Shown here piece by piece: positions 47,828 to 61,400 of a stretch of 64,000 bases of DNA. The position numbers were made by a program, and so were the translations under genes. The DNA is from Watersipora subatra (lineage: Eukaryota; Bryozoa; Gymnolaemata; Cheilostomatida; Watersiporidae): positions 11,030,869 to 11,094,868 of the forward strand of contig NC_088711.1 in NCBI RefSeq assembly GCF_963576615.1, read 5' to 3'. The notes beneath the pieces were generated by a model. The model was not told the DNA's origin, ran no database searches, and saw only the letters and a list, made by a program, of their open reading frames with translations. Position 1 is the first letter of the stretch, and every line of letters begins with the position of its first letter.

Positions 47828-49020
47828 CCCTAGGACACTTATATTTCGCTAGTATTTAGTTTCGTGAGTAGCATACAGAGTAAAATTTTACTGCAACTTA
47901 ATTTCGCAGCTCTGATGAGTGCGAAAATATAGTGATGTGAAAATAGATGCAGTGGAACAAACATAATTAGATTCCTCAGGTTCAGTTCACCGCAGGCCTG
48001 TATTCACTGGTTGTAAGTTGGGGCGGCTAATGTTAGGCGACTAGTTATGAATACCTGAGGGTGTTGAGGGGGGTGGTGTAAGCCCCCAACAGGTTTTTCT
48101 TATGTAGGGTCTCAGCCGAGCCTCTCGTGTGGTTTAAAAAATTTTATCGGAAAGTATTAACATTTTTCTATTTTTTGAGATTTGTTTTGTTTTAGGTGAT
48201 GTGACTGACGAGACATTTTTAAATTAAAATAGGCAAAACTTGACCGCAGTTAAAACGCTCAGAAAAAAGACATCTTTTTCTTTTGAGCGTTTTAACAAAG
48301 ATCAATTTTGCCGATTTTATTTTAAGTTCATACGGAGGTTTCCACGCTTTCGATGGGACATGGCCAAGCGGATGTTTGGAAAACTTGATATTTTGCAAAC
48401 CTTTATAAAGGTCATTAACAAGAATATTTTGCCACTGATGATAATAATGACGCCTAAGAACTACTAAAAGTTGATGTTTGTCTCTATGGCTTCGAGTAAA
48501 GTGATATTCTACAGTGATAAAAACTGTCTCCATAGCCGTTGGGCAAATAACTTTTCGAATAAATGATGTTGAGGTCGAGTTATCTGAAGCAATTTATCAT
48601 TGGGTGGGAATAGACCAAACAAATCCGTTCGAGTTAACCTTGTGTTTGAGATGAAATGTTACATTTTATCCGAGGGCGAGTTATCCGAGTTTGACTGTAC
48701 TTAGCCACGGAAAGTTCCTAAAAAGTTTGGACGGCTCAGCCGCCCCAGGGAATACGGGCCTGGTTCACCAATAAAAAAAATTTCAATTTTGGACTAGTTT
48801 GTAATTGTGAACCGCAGGTAGAATGGTGTGGGCGAGATCGATAATGCAATTTGATCGCTTGCTGCCATGTGTTTCTTGGACTATCAATGAACAAAGCTAC
48901 TTAATTTCGCGTTTTCGCTCGTTCATTATGGTAGTTTAGTTTCGCACATGAAATTTTCGCGAGAGGATGACTCCGCGAAAACACGAAGTTAGATGAGGCG
49001 AATACATAAGTGTCTTAGGG
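47828..49020. mobile_element. CCCTAGGACACTTAT-family TIR element, copy B (1.19 kb)
   Basis: Same inverted ends as copies A and C, bordered by TA (47826-47827 and 49021-49022). It contains a nested hAT-like MITE at a different internal site from copy A. It lies between the dioxygenase and TMEM260 genes, ending about 400 bp before the TMEM260 ATG. Confidence 0.8.
47994..48762 (-). mobile_element. CAGGCC-ended hAT-like MITE, nested in copy B
   Basis: It is opposite in orientation to the copy at 25034. Ends CAGGCCTGTATTCACTGG and, inverted, CAGGCCCGTATTCCCTGG. An 8-bp direct repeat flanks it (GTTCACCG at 47986-47993, GTTCACCA at 48763-48770; 7 of 8 match), which is the hAT signature. There is no transposase. 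Confidence 0.75.
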
Positions 49021-49422
49021 TAATTAAAAAAACATTTTGTAGGCCTAAGCCTAATCTACCACTCTTAACTCCTAAAATCTGATACCTACTATTCTTACTT
49101 ATTGCAAGTACTCTCTTTATGCATATCATTCACAGCTGAATCACTATGCCTCAACTAATCAAATGCATCGGCTCGAAAACTACTCGAGGAGTACTTATAC
49201 TATGAGAAACTATTGTACATATACTGACAATTCTGCCAAATATGGAGGAAAATTTCACAATGCGTTTAGAATCAAGCATGAATGTTGAAAGAATAGCTTT
49301 TTTCTTTACAGAGTTGATTTGATGATGTTCAAATTGATAAAATGGCAGACATATTTATGCTACAGAACCACTTTTGAAAACAAATGAGCTTTGCTTGTTA
49401 CTGATAAAATCTGTGCGAAAGA

Positions 49423-52400
49423 ATGGCCAAGAGAAATAAGAAGCAAGATACTCAAAAACTGGGCTCGAAAAACAGGTTAGTTGGATTGATCCATTTGCTT
49501 AATCACTACCGAGCCTAGCGATCCCATTTGTGTCAGACTAACACAACATTTGCATTCTATACTTACTACTAATGCTCTATATGTGTTTTGTGTCACAGTG
49601 TTTTATATGACAGTTTACTAAAAATGTAAGAATTCGTACCGGTCCACTTTTCTTGGCGTTGCCTCAGCTCAGTTTAGCTCAAGTTTTTGAGTGGCAGTTT
49701 AAAGACTAAAAGTTTCTGATTGACCTCGAGCATTCATGAAACAAAATAACCATTCATTTTCTAAAGGACAGTGGAGCACTCATATTTGTCTTGTGATGAA
49801 TGTCACTAGGGAACTAATTCTTGAAAAATGTCTGTCTAATGACTGTTGACATGTACGTTCACCCTTCTAGGAAGATAGAAGATGCTTCTGTGTTGAAGAC
49901 AACATTTTCCACTACTATTGATCCCCATTACGAGTGGTCTTGGGAAATGGCGATAGGGTTATATCTAGGAATATTTGGAGTATATGCTTACACAGCCTAC
50001 CCTTCTGTTCCTGGAGGAGATTCTGGTATGCGTACAATTTTGAATTATATAAATTTATCATTACCTTTATGGTGTCTAAATGTAATTGAACCTGATATAG
50101 ACTGAGTAACACTGTATCATTTGATAGAAGTCTCCGTCCTGGTGTGCAGTAATATTAACCTGTACGTAACTGTTACAGGGGTAATGCATTGCAGAAATGA
50201 ACTTACACTTTAGACTTTAGAGTCAGTCAGTTGTTAGTAATGAGATGAGTTTGATGTACTTTCGCCAACAAAAAGAGAATGTGCTAGAAAATGCCTAAAC
50301 AAAGACTGCAAACGTGTAGCTTAAGTTTAGCGAAAATATGTTTGACTATTAATTGTTCAATTAAAATGTTGCCCGCTACTTGTCAGCCAATGACTATTCT
50401 ATGTCCTGGAAATTAACAGTCGAAGTTTCTGGTCAATGTTGTTGGTATCCGAAACAAACTCTTGGATACCAACAACTTTTATCATGATTGGGAGGCTACT
50501 CATAAAATATGTTCTTGGTATATGATCTAGGTGAGCTATTGTCAGCAGCTTGTGAGCTGGGTGTTGCCCATCCCCCAGGATATCCTCTCTGGACCATCCT
50601 CTCATCGCTAACTCTGTCTATCTTACCATTCAATGCAGCTTTTAGTGTCAACCTGCTGACATGTGCCACTGCAGCCTCTGCTTCAGTTGCTCTTTACATC
50701 ACGTGTCAATGGTGAGATTATCAATACCTTTGTCTATGTTGTTGATGCTAATCGACTTTGTACAGAACGTTTTGCAGTTTTTCCACAGTGATATTATGTA
50801 TTGCTACCGGAATGCATTTTCTAACACTCGTGAATGGTCAGTCTTAAATCAGTGCAATGATACACAGACAATCTTTTCAACAAATGTATGGTTAATATGT
50901 AGATTTAGTGCATTGCGCTATAGCAACTACAGCCTGTTTACAATCTACAATGGCGCTATAGCAACTACATGTACAGTCTGTTTACAATCTACAATTGCAC
51001 TATAGCAACTACATGTACAGCCTGTCTACAATCTTCAGTTGCGCTATAGCAACTACAGTCTGTTCACAATTTACGATTGCGCTATGGCAACTACATGTAC
51101 AGTCTGTTCACAATCTACCATTGCACTATAGAAACTACATGTACAGTCTGTCTATATCTTCAATTGCGCTACAATCTTCAATTGCAACTACAGCCTGTTT
51201 ACAATAACCGCTGCTTTCAACTAATGTGCCTATTGCAGGTTGACTGGTAGTTTTACTATGAGTGCATTAGCGACCATTATCTTCTCACTTAGTCCACTTA
51301 CCTGGACCTGGGCCGTGACTGCAGAGGTCTTCGCTCTCAACAATCTCTTCACCACTCTTCTTATTCTTGTCTTACATCAGTTTGAGGTTGCAAGACGGGC
51401 CGAGGAGAGAAAATATGTAAGAGTCTGAATTAGTAAAGCTGTTTTAAGTTTAAGTAGATTAGAACTTCCTTCTCAGCACTGTTTATAATTGTATGATGAA
51501 GAGAGCGCATATTATATATAAACACGAAATATATTTTTTACATTGTTTTTCTAATATACTGGCAGACTTGTAGATTAGGTTTATTGTCAACCAGCGGAAT
51601 GCCAGGCGGTGCACGGGTATTAAAAATCAGCTTGTAAGCAGTGATAGCATTGCCACACTTATAAACTCAGCTTATAAACAATGCCACTTGCTATTCGCCT
51701 GGCAGATTGTCAATGGCTAATTTAAGTCAACTCGTTATCTGCAGCTCTTACTAATACGTAGAATGACGTTGTGCCATAACGGAGAGCGCTGTGCCATGAG
51801 GGAGAGTGGTAGCGTATTTTCACTCTGATAGCGACATATATCGACCAATGAATCCATCAATCTCGTGTAGCTCAATGGTTTAGTATAGTGTCTGGGGAAC
51901 AGGAGGTTCCGAGACTAAATCTGCCGCGATACGCACTCTTCATTCCAAGATTGTAATAGCTATAACTGGTCAAACCGAAATACAAACTTTGAGATTTATA
52001 TAGACTGACCATTACGCTCTTAAAGGTAATAACTTCATACACGTGAGTATCATTTGTTTCAGGCTGTCTGTCTTGGTGCATTTCTTTCTGGGCTAGCGTT
52101 GACCAACCAGCATACTATTGTGTTGTACCTGCCAGCTATTGTCTCTCGGGTCGCATACAAGGTCATCAAATCAAAGGTAAACTACTTTCTATTAGAGAGT
52201 TGTGAAGAATTTCTAGTGTGACTTAGAGCTAAAGAAGGAGGGGTGCTTATTAGTGTAATAGTTTGTACCTGTTCAATGAAATCTTAAATATAACAATAGG
52301 AGAAAATAGCCTTTTGTGATAACAAAGATTTCCAAACAATAACCTTTTATTATGAATAGCAACCATTTCAAGTCCACTACTGATTTAAATAAGGCATAAT

Positions 52401-55400
52401 CTAGAGGAAGAAAAATATGTAATAGTACTTATAATTCTTCCTGTAGCAAAGTGCGTGTATATGTATTCTTTCTTCTGTTCTTTTGAGCAGCTGAGAGTAT
52501 AGAATAGTATAGATAAATTATATAGAATATAGAATAGTATATAGTGTAGATAAATTTAGCCCTTTTACGGGTGAAGCGAAGCGAGTGTTGCCCATATTTT
52601 GCTCTCTTTTCGGTGGAGCGATATTAAACATTTTGGATGCAATAAATCTGCTTACCTCTAACTTGTCAAAGATCTCTTAATAAATGTGCATCAAGAAACC
52701 AAGATATATGTCTACCAGTTGATATCTATTGCTTGCAGTCGACCTGCGATGATGTCATAGCCTGTGTCTTTCTTGGAAATTTGTTGGCATTTTCAGTTTT
52801 TATTTCATTCTAAATTTTAAAACATATTTTTATTTTATATCTATATTTACCATTGTTAAATGAAGGCTCGTTGTACTCACTGATATGTTTGCTATAGTTT
52901 ACAGCCAAAACTAGTTTTTTTATGTGCAATTGAATTGGAGTTATTTAGCATCAATCCATTGTAAGCCGTGTTAAGATAGCCGCTAGATAAGCCTATTTAT
53001 AAGTCTGCACAATAATAAACTATCAAATGATAAAATATGTATTCATGAACAAGTGACATAAACGAATCATAATTATATTACATGCAGAAACAAAAATTAA
53101 CGTTTTTAAAACACCAATATTTCCATCCTTTGCTCAGATAGCTGCGTTCTGATTGTTGTTTTCTCTGGAACGAACATCTAGTTGTCCAATACCTTCCACA
53201 ATATCTTCTGCCCTCAACTCTTCTTCTGCACCGCTGAACTAGTCGATATTAGCGTCTAAACAATTTTTGGCAAAGCAAAACTTTTACACGCTGCATTTAG
53301 CACAATAAAATTATGCTAGGGAAATGTAACCTTTGGTCCAAAACTTGCGAACCGGTTTTTATATGCATGTCCTTCGAAGTATTAGGACTATGTTAAACAA
53401 GGAACTACTATTAGTCTGAGACAGTTAGTAGTTATTTCTATGGCGTTGCTTTCAGAGCTCCATCTACCATCGTAAATTTGAACCGTTTTTATACATGTAT
53501 ATGTACATGTACTTTGAAGCATCAGGACCGCGTTAAACAATGAACCAGTATTAGCCTGAGACAGTAATTATTTCTATAGCGTTACTTTAAAAGTTCATCT
53601 ACCAGCTTAAATTTAAGCCGTTTTTTTATATATGTAGGCCACTTCGAAGTGAAAAGACCACGTTAATCAGAGACCTACTACCAGTCTGAGACCGTTATTG
53701 ATTATTGCTGTGGTGTTGCTTTCAAAGTTTTAGCGAAACAAACGACAAGCTTTGGAATTGGACAACTAGAGAATTAATTGTTATTGATATAAATGATTCA
53801 TTATTAATACGATTTTGCGGACACTTTTTTACTGGTCAATTGGGATTATGGGCTCGCAAAGTTCAAGTAATGTCAGTAGCGGTCAAATGGAGGTGGCGTT
53901 CAATTGGAGAGTGGCGTTCAAATAGAGGTGGTGGTCAATTAGAGGTTTTACAGTAAATCACATCCTAAAAGCACCAAGGTTGTTTACAGAGTTGAAATGT
54001 TATATACACGCATGTTCTATTTGAAATAAACAATAAAATACCGATATATATGCATATATAAAACAAATTATAGTGTAGATCATAAATTGTAGCTTAAAGA
54101 TACAGATTTTTGATCAAGACTATTGAAATTATAAATTTAATATAGAATTTATTATAAAACAAAGTGTTTTTGATATGCATAAATCTGAAATTTGTAGATT
54201 TAATAAACAATTGATGTTGATTTATGTTCCACCTTGTTCCATGTAGCATATTCATATAGAGTTCAGACAAAATATTTTCATGGTATATCATGCTTTACGG
54301 CTGCAGGAACTCAACTTAGCCTTGATTCTCGCAGCCATGGCTTCAGGGGCTGCTGGATTGAGTCCATACTTCTACCTGTATTTATCATCATACAGAAATA
54401 CAGCTAGATGGAGTTGGGGAGATCAGACGACTCTCCAAGGGTTCCTTTCTCATTTTCTTCGGGAGGAGTATGGTAGCTTCAGCCTCGGGGCAAGTGCATT
54501 TGCTTTTTATCATTTAGTTAGTTTCTGGCTAGTTGTGAACAATTGATTTGATAGTATTCATGCGTGGCTAATGCTTAATAATACTTCAAACACTAATTAT
54601 GTGAATATTTACCAACTGTGTGAGACAATCACTGCTTCTCTAGGTGCGTTGATGATGAACAGCAAACTGTTGGTATTATTAACATTTGTTCATCCTGTAA
54701 GCTATTGTTTGGTTCCTCTAGGTACGTTCAGATTCATGATGTTAGTTTTGGTGATCAGGGGTTTTCTTCTTGCTTCTCACTCGCGCTATTTTGCTGCCTT
54801 CCTCTGATGTCAGCAATCTGTTCAAGAGACTCAGTACAGAATATAGTGCGTTACTGGGCAAACTACTAGAATCTATCTAATGTTTGTTTTTACTGTTGTA
54901 GAAAGAGGAAGGAGTACACCAGGGATTCATGGCCAACCTCATTGAATATAAGCGTAGCGTAATGTATGAGTTTACTCATGCTGGCTACGCCCTGGCATGT
55001 CTAGGAATAGTCCAGGTGTTTATTGATAGGTATGGTTAGGCCCTGCTTGTCCGTCTCTATTTCATTTCTGGTTATCTTTATGGAATATATGTTGTGAAGG
55101 AAACATAAAAAAAAATATAAAAAATATTCTCTCCTTCAATTGATTTTACATGAGGTTTGCAAAAGCATTGAGTGACTATTTGACTTATATGTTTGTTTAT
55201 ATGATGTAAATACATGTACATCTATAGTATGAATTCATGTGTGTATGATATAGGTATAGATGTGTGTATGATATAGCTATGCGAGTCTATAATATAACTG
55301 TATATGTGTATGATATAGCTGTATGTTTGTTATAGCTATACATGGGTATATTATAGCTATACACGTTTATGATATAGCTATAAATGTGTTTAGTATAGCT

Positions 55401-58400
55401 ATATGTGTGTATGTTATAGCTATATCATACACAAGTGTAGCTATACATGTGTATGTTTTAGCTGTACATGTACATGATATAGCTATATGCGAGTATGGTA
55501 TAGCTATACGTGTGTATGATGTAGATTTATGCACGTACCCTAGGACACTTTTACTTCGCAAGTATTTAGTTTCATGAGTAGCACACAGAGTAAAATTTCG
55601 CTGCAACTTAATTTCGTGGCTTTGATGAGTGCGAAAATATAATGATGTGAAAATAAATGCAGTGGAACAAACAGATTAGATTCCTCAGGTCCAGTTCGCT
55701 AGTAAGAAAAAGTTTTCGATTTGAGACTAGTTTGTATTTGTAAACCGCAAGTAGAAATGTATGGGTGAGATAGATAATTCATTTGATCGCTTGCTGCCAT
55801 TTGTTTCTTGGACTATTAATGACGTCTAGGTCCCTCCCTCCCTCACAACCAACTTCACAACCAGAACTATATAACATGATTGGACCTGGTGAGGGTTGTT
55901 ATTGTTTTTGGTTGGTAATAAAATTCATCACTACAATATGACTTCACCTACCAGACTTTCATCGTCATCAGCTACAAATTCGGTGACTAAACTAATGTCA
56001 TCATCTTCTTCATTTGTCTTGGCTTTTCCAAAAAAAAACTGGTTATCTTAATTTGCTTTGCCATGCTGCTCATTCGGTGTATTAGCTATAACGAGTTTAC
56101 CAGAAATTTCTCAATCAGCCCAACCACACACGGAGATTACCTGAATTTCTAATATGACGATTTTATTGTGGATATCAATGAACAAAGCTATTTAATTTCG
56201 CTCGTTCGTTATGATAGTTTAGTTTCGCACATGACATTTTCGCGAGAGGATGACTCCGCGAAAATGCGAAAGTTAGATGACGCGAATACATAAGTGTCCT
56301 AGGGTATACTGTAATTAGGTGTACACATGTGTAACGTAAATACATGTATGTTTAATGTAGATGTGTGTTTGTATAATTTGGATATGTGTTTGATGCAGGT
56401 ATATGCTTGTACTTTGTAAATCTTGATATATGAGGTTAATCTATTTCAACATTTGCTTTATATTGGTATGTCCAACTTGCTTTACTTTCTAGCAAATATT
56501 CTGATAAGAACGTGTTGTATTAAAACATTAAAACATTAAAACAAATCTGTTATATAAGACTTTAAAAATTTAATTGTACAAACTATAATTACATGTAAAA
56601 GATAATTAAATTATTAATGTTTAAAGAGGTTTTTAGAGCTGCTTTACCTTCAAGACATGCTCTGCAACGCATAAGGGTAAAGGGCATGTATATAGTGATA
56701 GAAATACATGGCCTTAACTTGCTCTGTCTCTAACTCTTATTATTGTTTGTTTTATTTTTAACTTCTGCTATCTTCACGTCTGCTTAAAAAACTGTAAAGT
56801 GTTCATAAATTTCCTACATTGTGTGTTGAATAGTATTTGTCAAGATATTATAGTCAAGAAACATTTGCTCAATTTTTGTGTCATTTGTCAAGAAATTCAT
56901 ATTCAGAGGGAATCTCAAGTCGAGGTTTGGCTGTATAAAGTACATGTAGTTGTAAATGTGTATAATATAGTTGTAAATGTGTATAATATAGTTGTAAATG
57001 TGTATAAAGTAATTGTAAATGTGTATAATATAGCTGTAAATGTGTATAATATTGTTGTAAATGTGTATAATATAGTGGTAAGTGTGTATAATATAGTTGT
57101 GTGTATAATATAGTTGTGTGTATAATATAGTCGTAAGTGTGTATAATATAGTTGTAAATGTGTATAATATAGTTGTGTGTATAATATAGTTGTAAATGTG
57201 TATAATATAGTTGTGTTTATAATGTAGTTGTACAAAGTTGATTGGTCAAGAAGTGGCTACAGGAAATAAATATATTGACTAAAAGAGAAGAGGTGGATGT
57301 TCTAATGAAATAACATGAAACTAAGCAAAACAAATTACTGGCGTAGAGCCAAATTCATTAAGTTTTTATAAGTGGCTGCTACAAGAATAGCGAAGCCAGC
57401 TATTAATACTGTTTATCCTTGATAAGCCTGTTTCTCTTTGTACCTTGCCATCCTTGTCGCTGTTGTTTAGCGAGGAACGCATACGACGTGTGGTTCAGAC
57501 GATGCTCGCGGCTCTTATATCTTATGTGACCTTCTTCTGTTGGAGAGCCAACCTCGATGTTTCTGACAGTCTCATGCGTGAAGTGGTTGAGCGCTTCTGG
57601 CTCCAGACAAACCTCATCTGGGCTATTCTATTTGCCATGGGCTGCAAGTTTTTATATATTTGGTATGTTCCACTGGTTAGGCTTAGGGTAGGCAGGCTTT
57701 GTGTCTGGGATACACCAGTTGCACTGAAGCTTAGGTATATCCGGTGTATAAGAAAAACTAAATTATTTTGGACTATAATATGAAATATAAACATTGCATA
57801 TTGACTGTAATTTGAAGTGAAGTAAGTGGCACCGAAGAGTTCCTCCTGCTTCTTCGGTTCACTCTACTCCGATACTTGAACAAGATAATCAAAAGTAGCA
57901 ATGGCTGTACTGCATGTTTGTTTCCATTGTTCAAACTTTATTCTTGCCATTTTGGTTGTTATGAGTGCTCAGGCATTTAGTAGGTTGTATTCTAGAAAGT
58001 TCTGTATTTTGTAGGCTAAAGCTGATGATTCCTCATATGATGAAAGTAGCACTCATTTTTGCATTGGCCACCGTCTGTCTGGTACGTATGATCAGAGACT
58101 GCATTTGCTAGCTGTCGGGTTTTAAAACTGTTTGAAAAGTACTTTAAAATATGTATTACAAGCTAGATTCCTCCAGATTAAAGCCGTAACTAATTACATA
58201 TTTGATAATTCTTGTTTTATTAGAATAGGAAATACTGGAGTCATCAAATTGTAAGATGCTCTAAGATGATTAGTGTAGAAAATGTTTCTTTACTACCAAA
58301 AGTAGTAAGGGAAGGAACATGAAAAGTAGTTTCCTTCCTACTTTTGGTATTAACAGGAACTTTTAATTTCGGCTTTTTCTAAAAAGCCAGACGTTTTTTA

Positions 58401-61400
58401 AAAGATTGTCAAGGGTCTGTTTGGAGTTATCTTGTCCTGTACTAGATGTTCTTACGCCACTCTGGCAAAAAAATTAAATTTTGTTTGAGAACTTAACGTT
58501 TTAACTGTTTTAAAAGTGCTCTAACATACATACAAAGTTTAAAGGAGTGTAGAGAGTAGTTCAACACTTCGCTGGAGAATCTAGAGCCAGAACTTGGTTT
58601 TGTTCACCTGAGTGAACATTATGCAAACAGGCAAAAAACACAGGCCTTTATGAAGAGCTACTAGCTATATGTACACGTATATACAGTGGCGTGCGGAATA
58701 AACTGATTCCTTCATTGGAAAACTAAAATTCTCATATACAACATTGTTCCTCATGGTGAATTTAGTCAATAGCCATAAATTATATATTAAATTAATCCTC
58801 ATTTTGTCCTGATTTTGAATATGTAAACCAAACAGTTGTAAAATTATTTATTTGAATGATTATGTAGGCTAAATTCTGAACAATTCGTTTTTTAATGGTT
58901 GAAGATAACAATCTGTACAGACATGATCACATCACATACACCTTTATGTACTTATTTCAAGTTATATACTGTCTACGACTTGAAATCAGCTAAATACACT
59001 CACAAGAAAATCTGTAAATTGTATTTCATAAACTAAAGTCACGTGTTTGTGTTTGAATCGTTGCAATACAAAGTCTATTCACCAAGATTTTTTGTAAATA
59101 AAAATTCTTTCTTACTGATATAAAGAATTATGATATCAATTATGTAGTTTTTCTGTAGATCAACTCTGAACAATTAATCTTAGCATATTGGCAATATGTT
59201 TTTGTCTCGTATTTTTTCAACCAACAGGTTGTGGAATAATATCGGTTTTCAGTACAATATTTTCAATACATGTTTGCTTTGAGTACTGCTGTCCTTAGTC
59301 TATTTTAAGAGTTACCTTATGAGTACTAGGGCAGTTTTGAACATACACCAATAAACTTACAAGCTATTAAGTTTTGAAAACCAGTCTATATTTAAAGGGT
59401 AAATTTAATTGTAAGTTTGAAAATGAGCTTTTGAATTGAAAAATCAAATTTAAGGTTTATTTGTCACAAATTTCACCAAATAGAACTAACTTGGAAATAG
59501 CCTCCTGTTGTGCTAACTATTAACTAGTGACACGCGTTTACTCAATGGCTGGCTCTGTATTTAAATCCAGTATTTACGAACATTGATGCATATAATCGTG
59601 AATATGCGCTATTAAATATTGAAGCATGATTGCAGAGCACCTGCAACATCTATCACATTGTGTGCTTTGTAGGCGCGTGGTTGGCAGCACTGCAATCACC
59701 ATTCGGATACAACTGTAAAGGATTTTGCCAGCTCAATAATTTCATCATTTCCCAACAACTCTCTGGTACTCACCAAAGGAGACCTTCCTTCTGGGACTCT
59801 CAGGTCAGTCTTCTGTGTCTCCACATCCTTTTCTCTAAATAACAGTATTAAAGTCTACAGTCAACAGTTAGCAAGGTCTCTACAAGCTGCTCTGAGATAG
59901 TTTTGTCATCAGACTGGCTGAAGGTTTGTGTATAATAAGTGCCACTCGGAATAAATGAGCATTTGCATATTGCAGGTTAGATTGGTTCAAGTCAGTAATA
60001 TGAACAATATATTCACATGTATTAAATACCGTATCAGACATTTTGTTATACCGGCTAGACATGAATTATTTTTCTCTCTTAAACGCGCAATATCAACACA
60101 TACCGCTGCTACGATATTTAAACACTGACTCCTACCATAGTTATGGTGAGACAGAGCTGACTCCTACTATAGTTGTGGTGACTCAGAGGTGACTCCTACT
60201 ATAGTTGTGGTGACTCAGATGTGACTCCTACTACAGTTGTGGTGACTCAGAGGTGACTCCTACTATAGTTGTGGTGACTCAGAGCTGACTCATACTATAG
60301 TTGTGGTGACTCAGAGCTGACTCCTACCATAGTTGTAGTGACTCGGAGCTGACCCCAGCTATAGTTGTGGTGACGCAGACCTGACTCCTACCATAGTTGT
60401 GGTGACTAAGAGCTGACTCCTACTATAGTTGTGATGACTCAGACCTGACTCCTACCATAGTTGTGGTGACTCAAAGCTGACTCCTACCATAGTTGTGGTG
60501 ACTCAGAGCTGACTTCTACTATAATAGTTGTGGTGACTCAGAGCTGTCTCCTACCATTGTTGTAGTGACTCGGAGCTGACTTCTACCATAGTTACCGGTG
60601 ACTCAGAGCTGACTCCTACTATAGTTGTGGTAACTGTCTCATTGAATTTCCTTGTCATTTTTACTTTCTTTTCATGACTTGTGCATTGTTCTGTACATGA
60701 CTGTGTCTGTGTATGTGCCTTTCCCTTAGTCTGTTAATTATGATAGCATCGCTTACATTGCTTCATGTTTTGATTTGAATCTACTGATAACCAAACCTTC
60801 TTCAGTTGAAAGAACCAATGCACAGAGCTGTGTGACTACATGTACATCCTTCATGTCTTTACGTACATGTATATCCTTCATGTCTTTACGTACATATATA
60901 TCCTTCATGTCTTTACTTACATGTATATCTTTCATGTCTTTACATACATGTATATCCTTCATGTCTTTATGTACATGTATATCCTTCATGTCTTTACGTG
61001 CATGTATATCCTTCATGTCTTTACGTACATGTATATCCTTCATGTCTTTACGTACATGTATATCCTTCATGTCTTTACGTACATGTATATCCTTCATGTC
61101 TTTACGTACATGTATATCCTTCATGTCTTTACGTACATGTATATCCTTCATGTCTTTACGTACATGTATATCCTTTATGTCTTTACGTACATGTATATCT
61201 TTCATGTCTTTACGTACATGTATATCCTTCATGTCTTTACGTACATGTATATCCTTCATGTCTTTACGTACATGTATATCCTTCATGTCTTTACATACAT
61301 GTATATCCTTCATGTCTTTACGTACATGTATATCCTTCATGTCTTTATGTACATGTATATCCTTCATGTCTTTACGTACATGTATATCCTTCATGTCTTT

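Noticed and set aside
51862-51935. Possible tRNA gene
   Set aside because: Only A- and B-box-like motifs are present, no cloverleaf forms by eye, and a SINE-type body and tail follow.
60123-60632. Regular repeats that could suggest a CRISPR-like array
   Set aside because: Units are contiguous with no unique spacers, and the setting is an animal intron.
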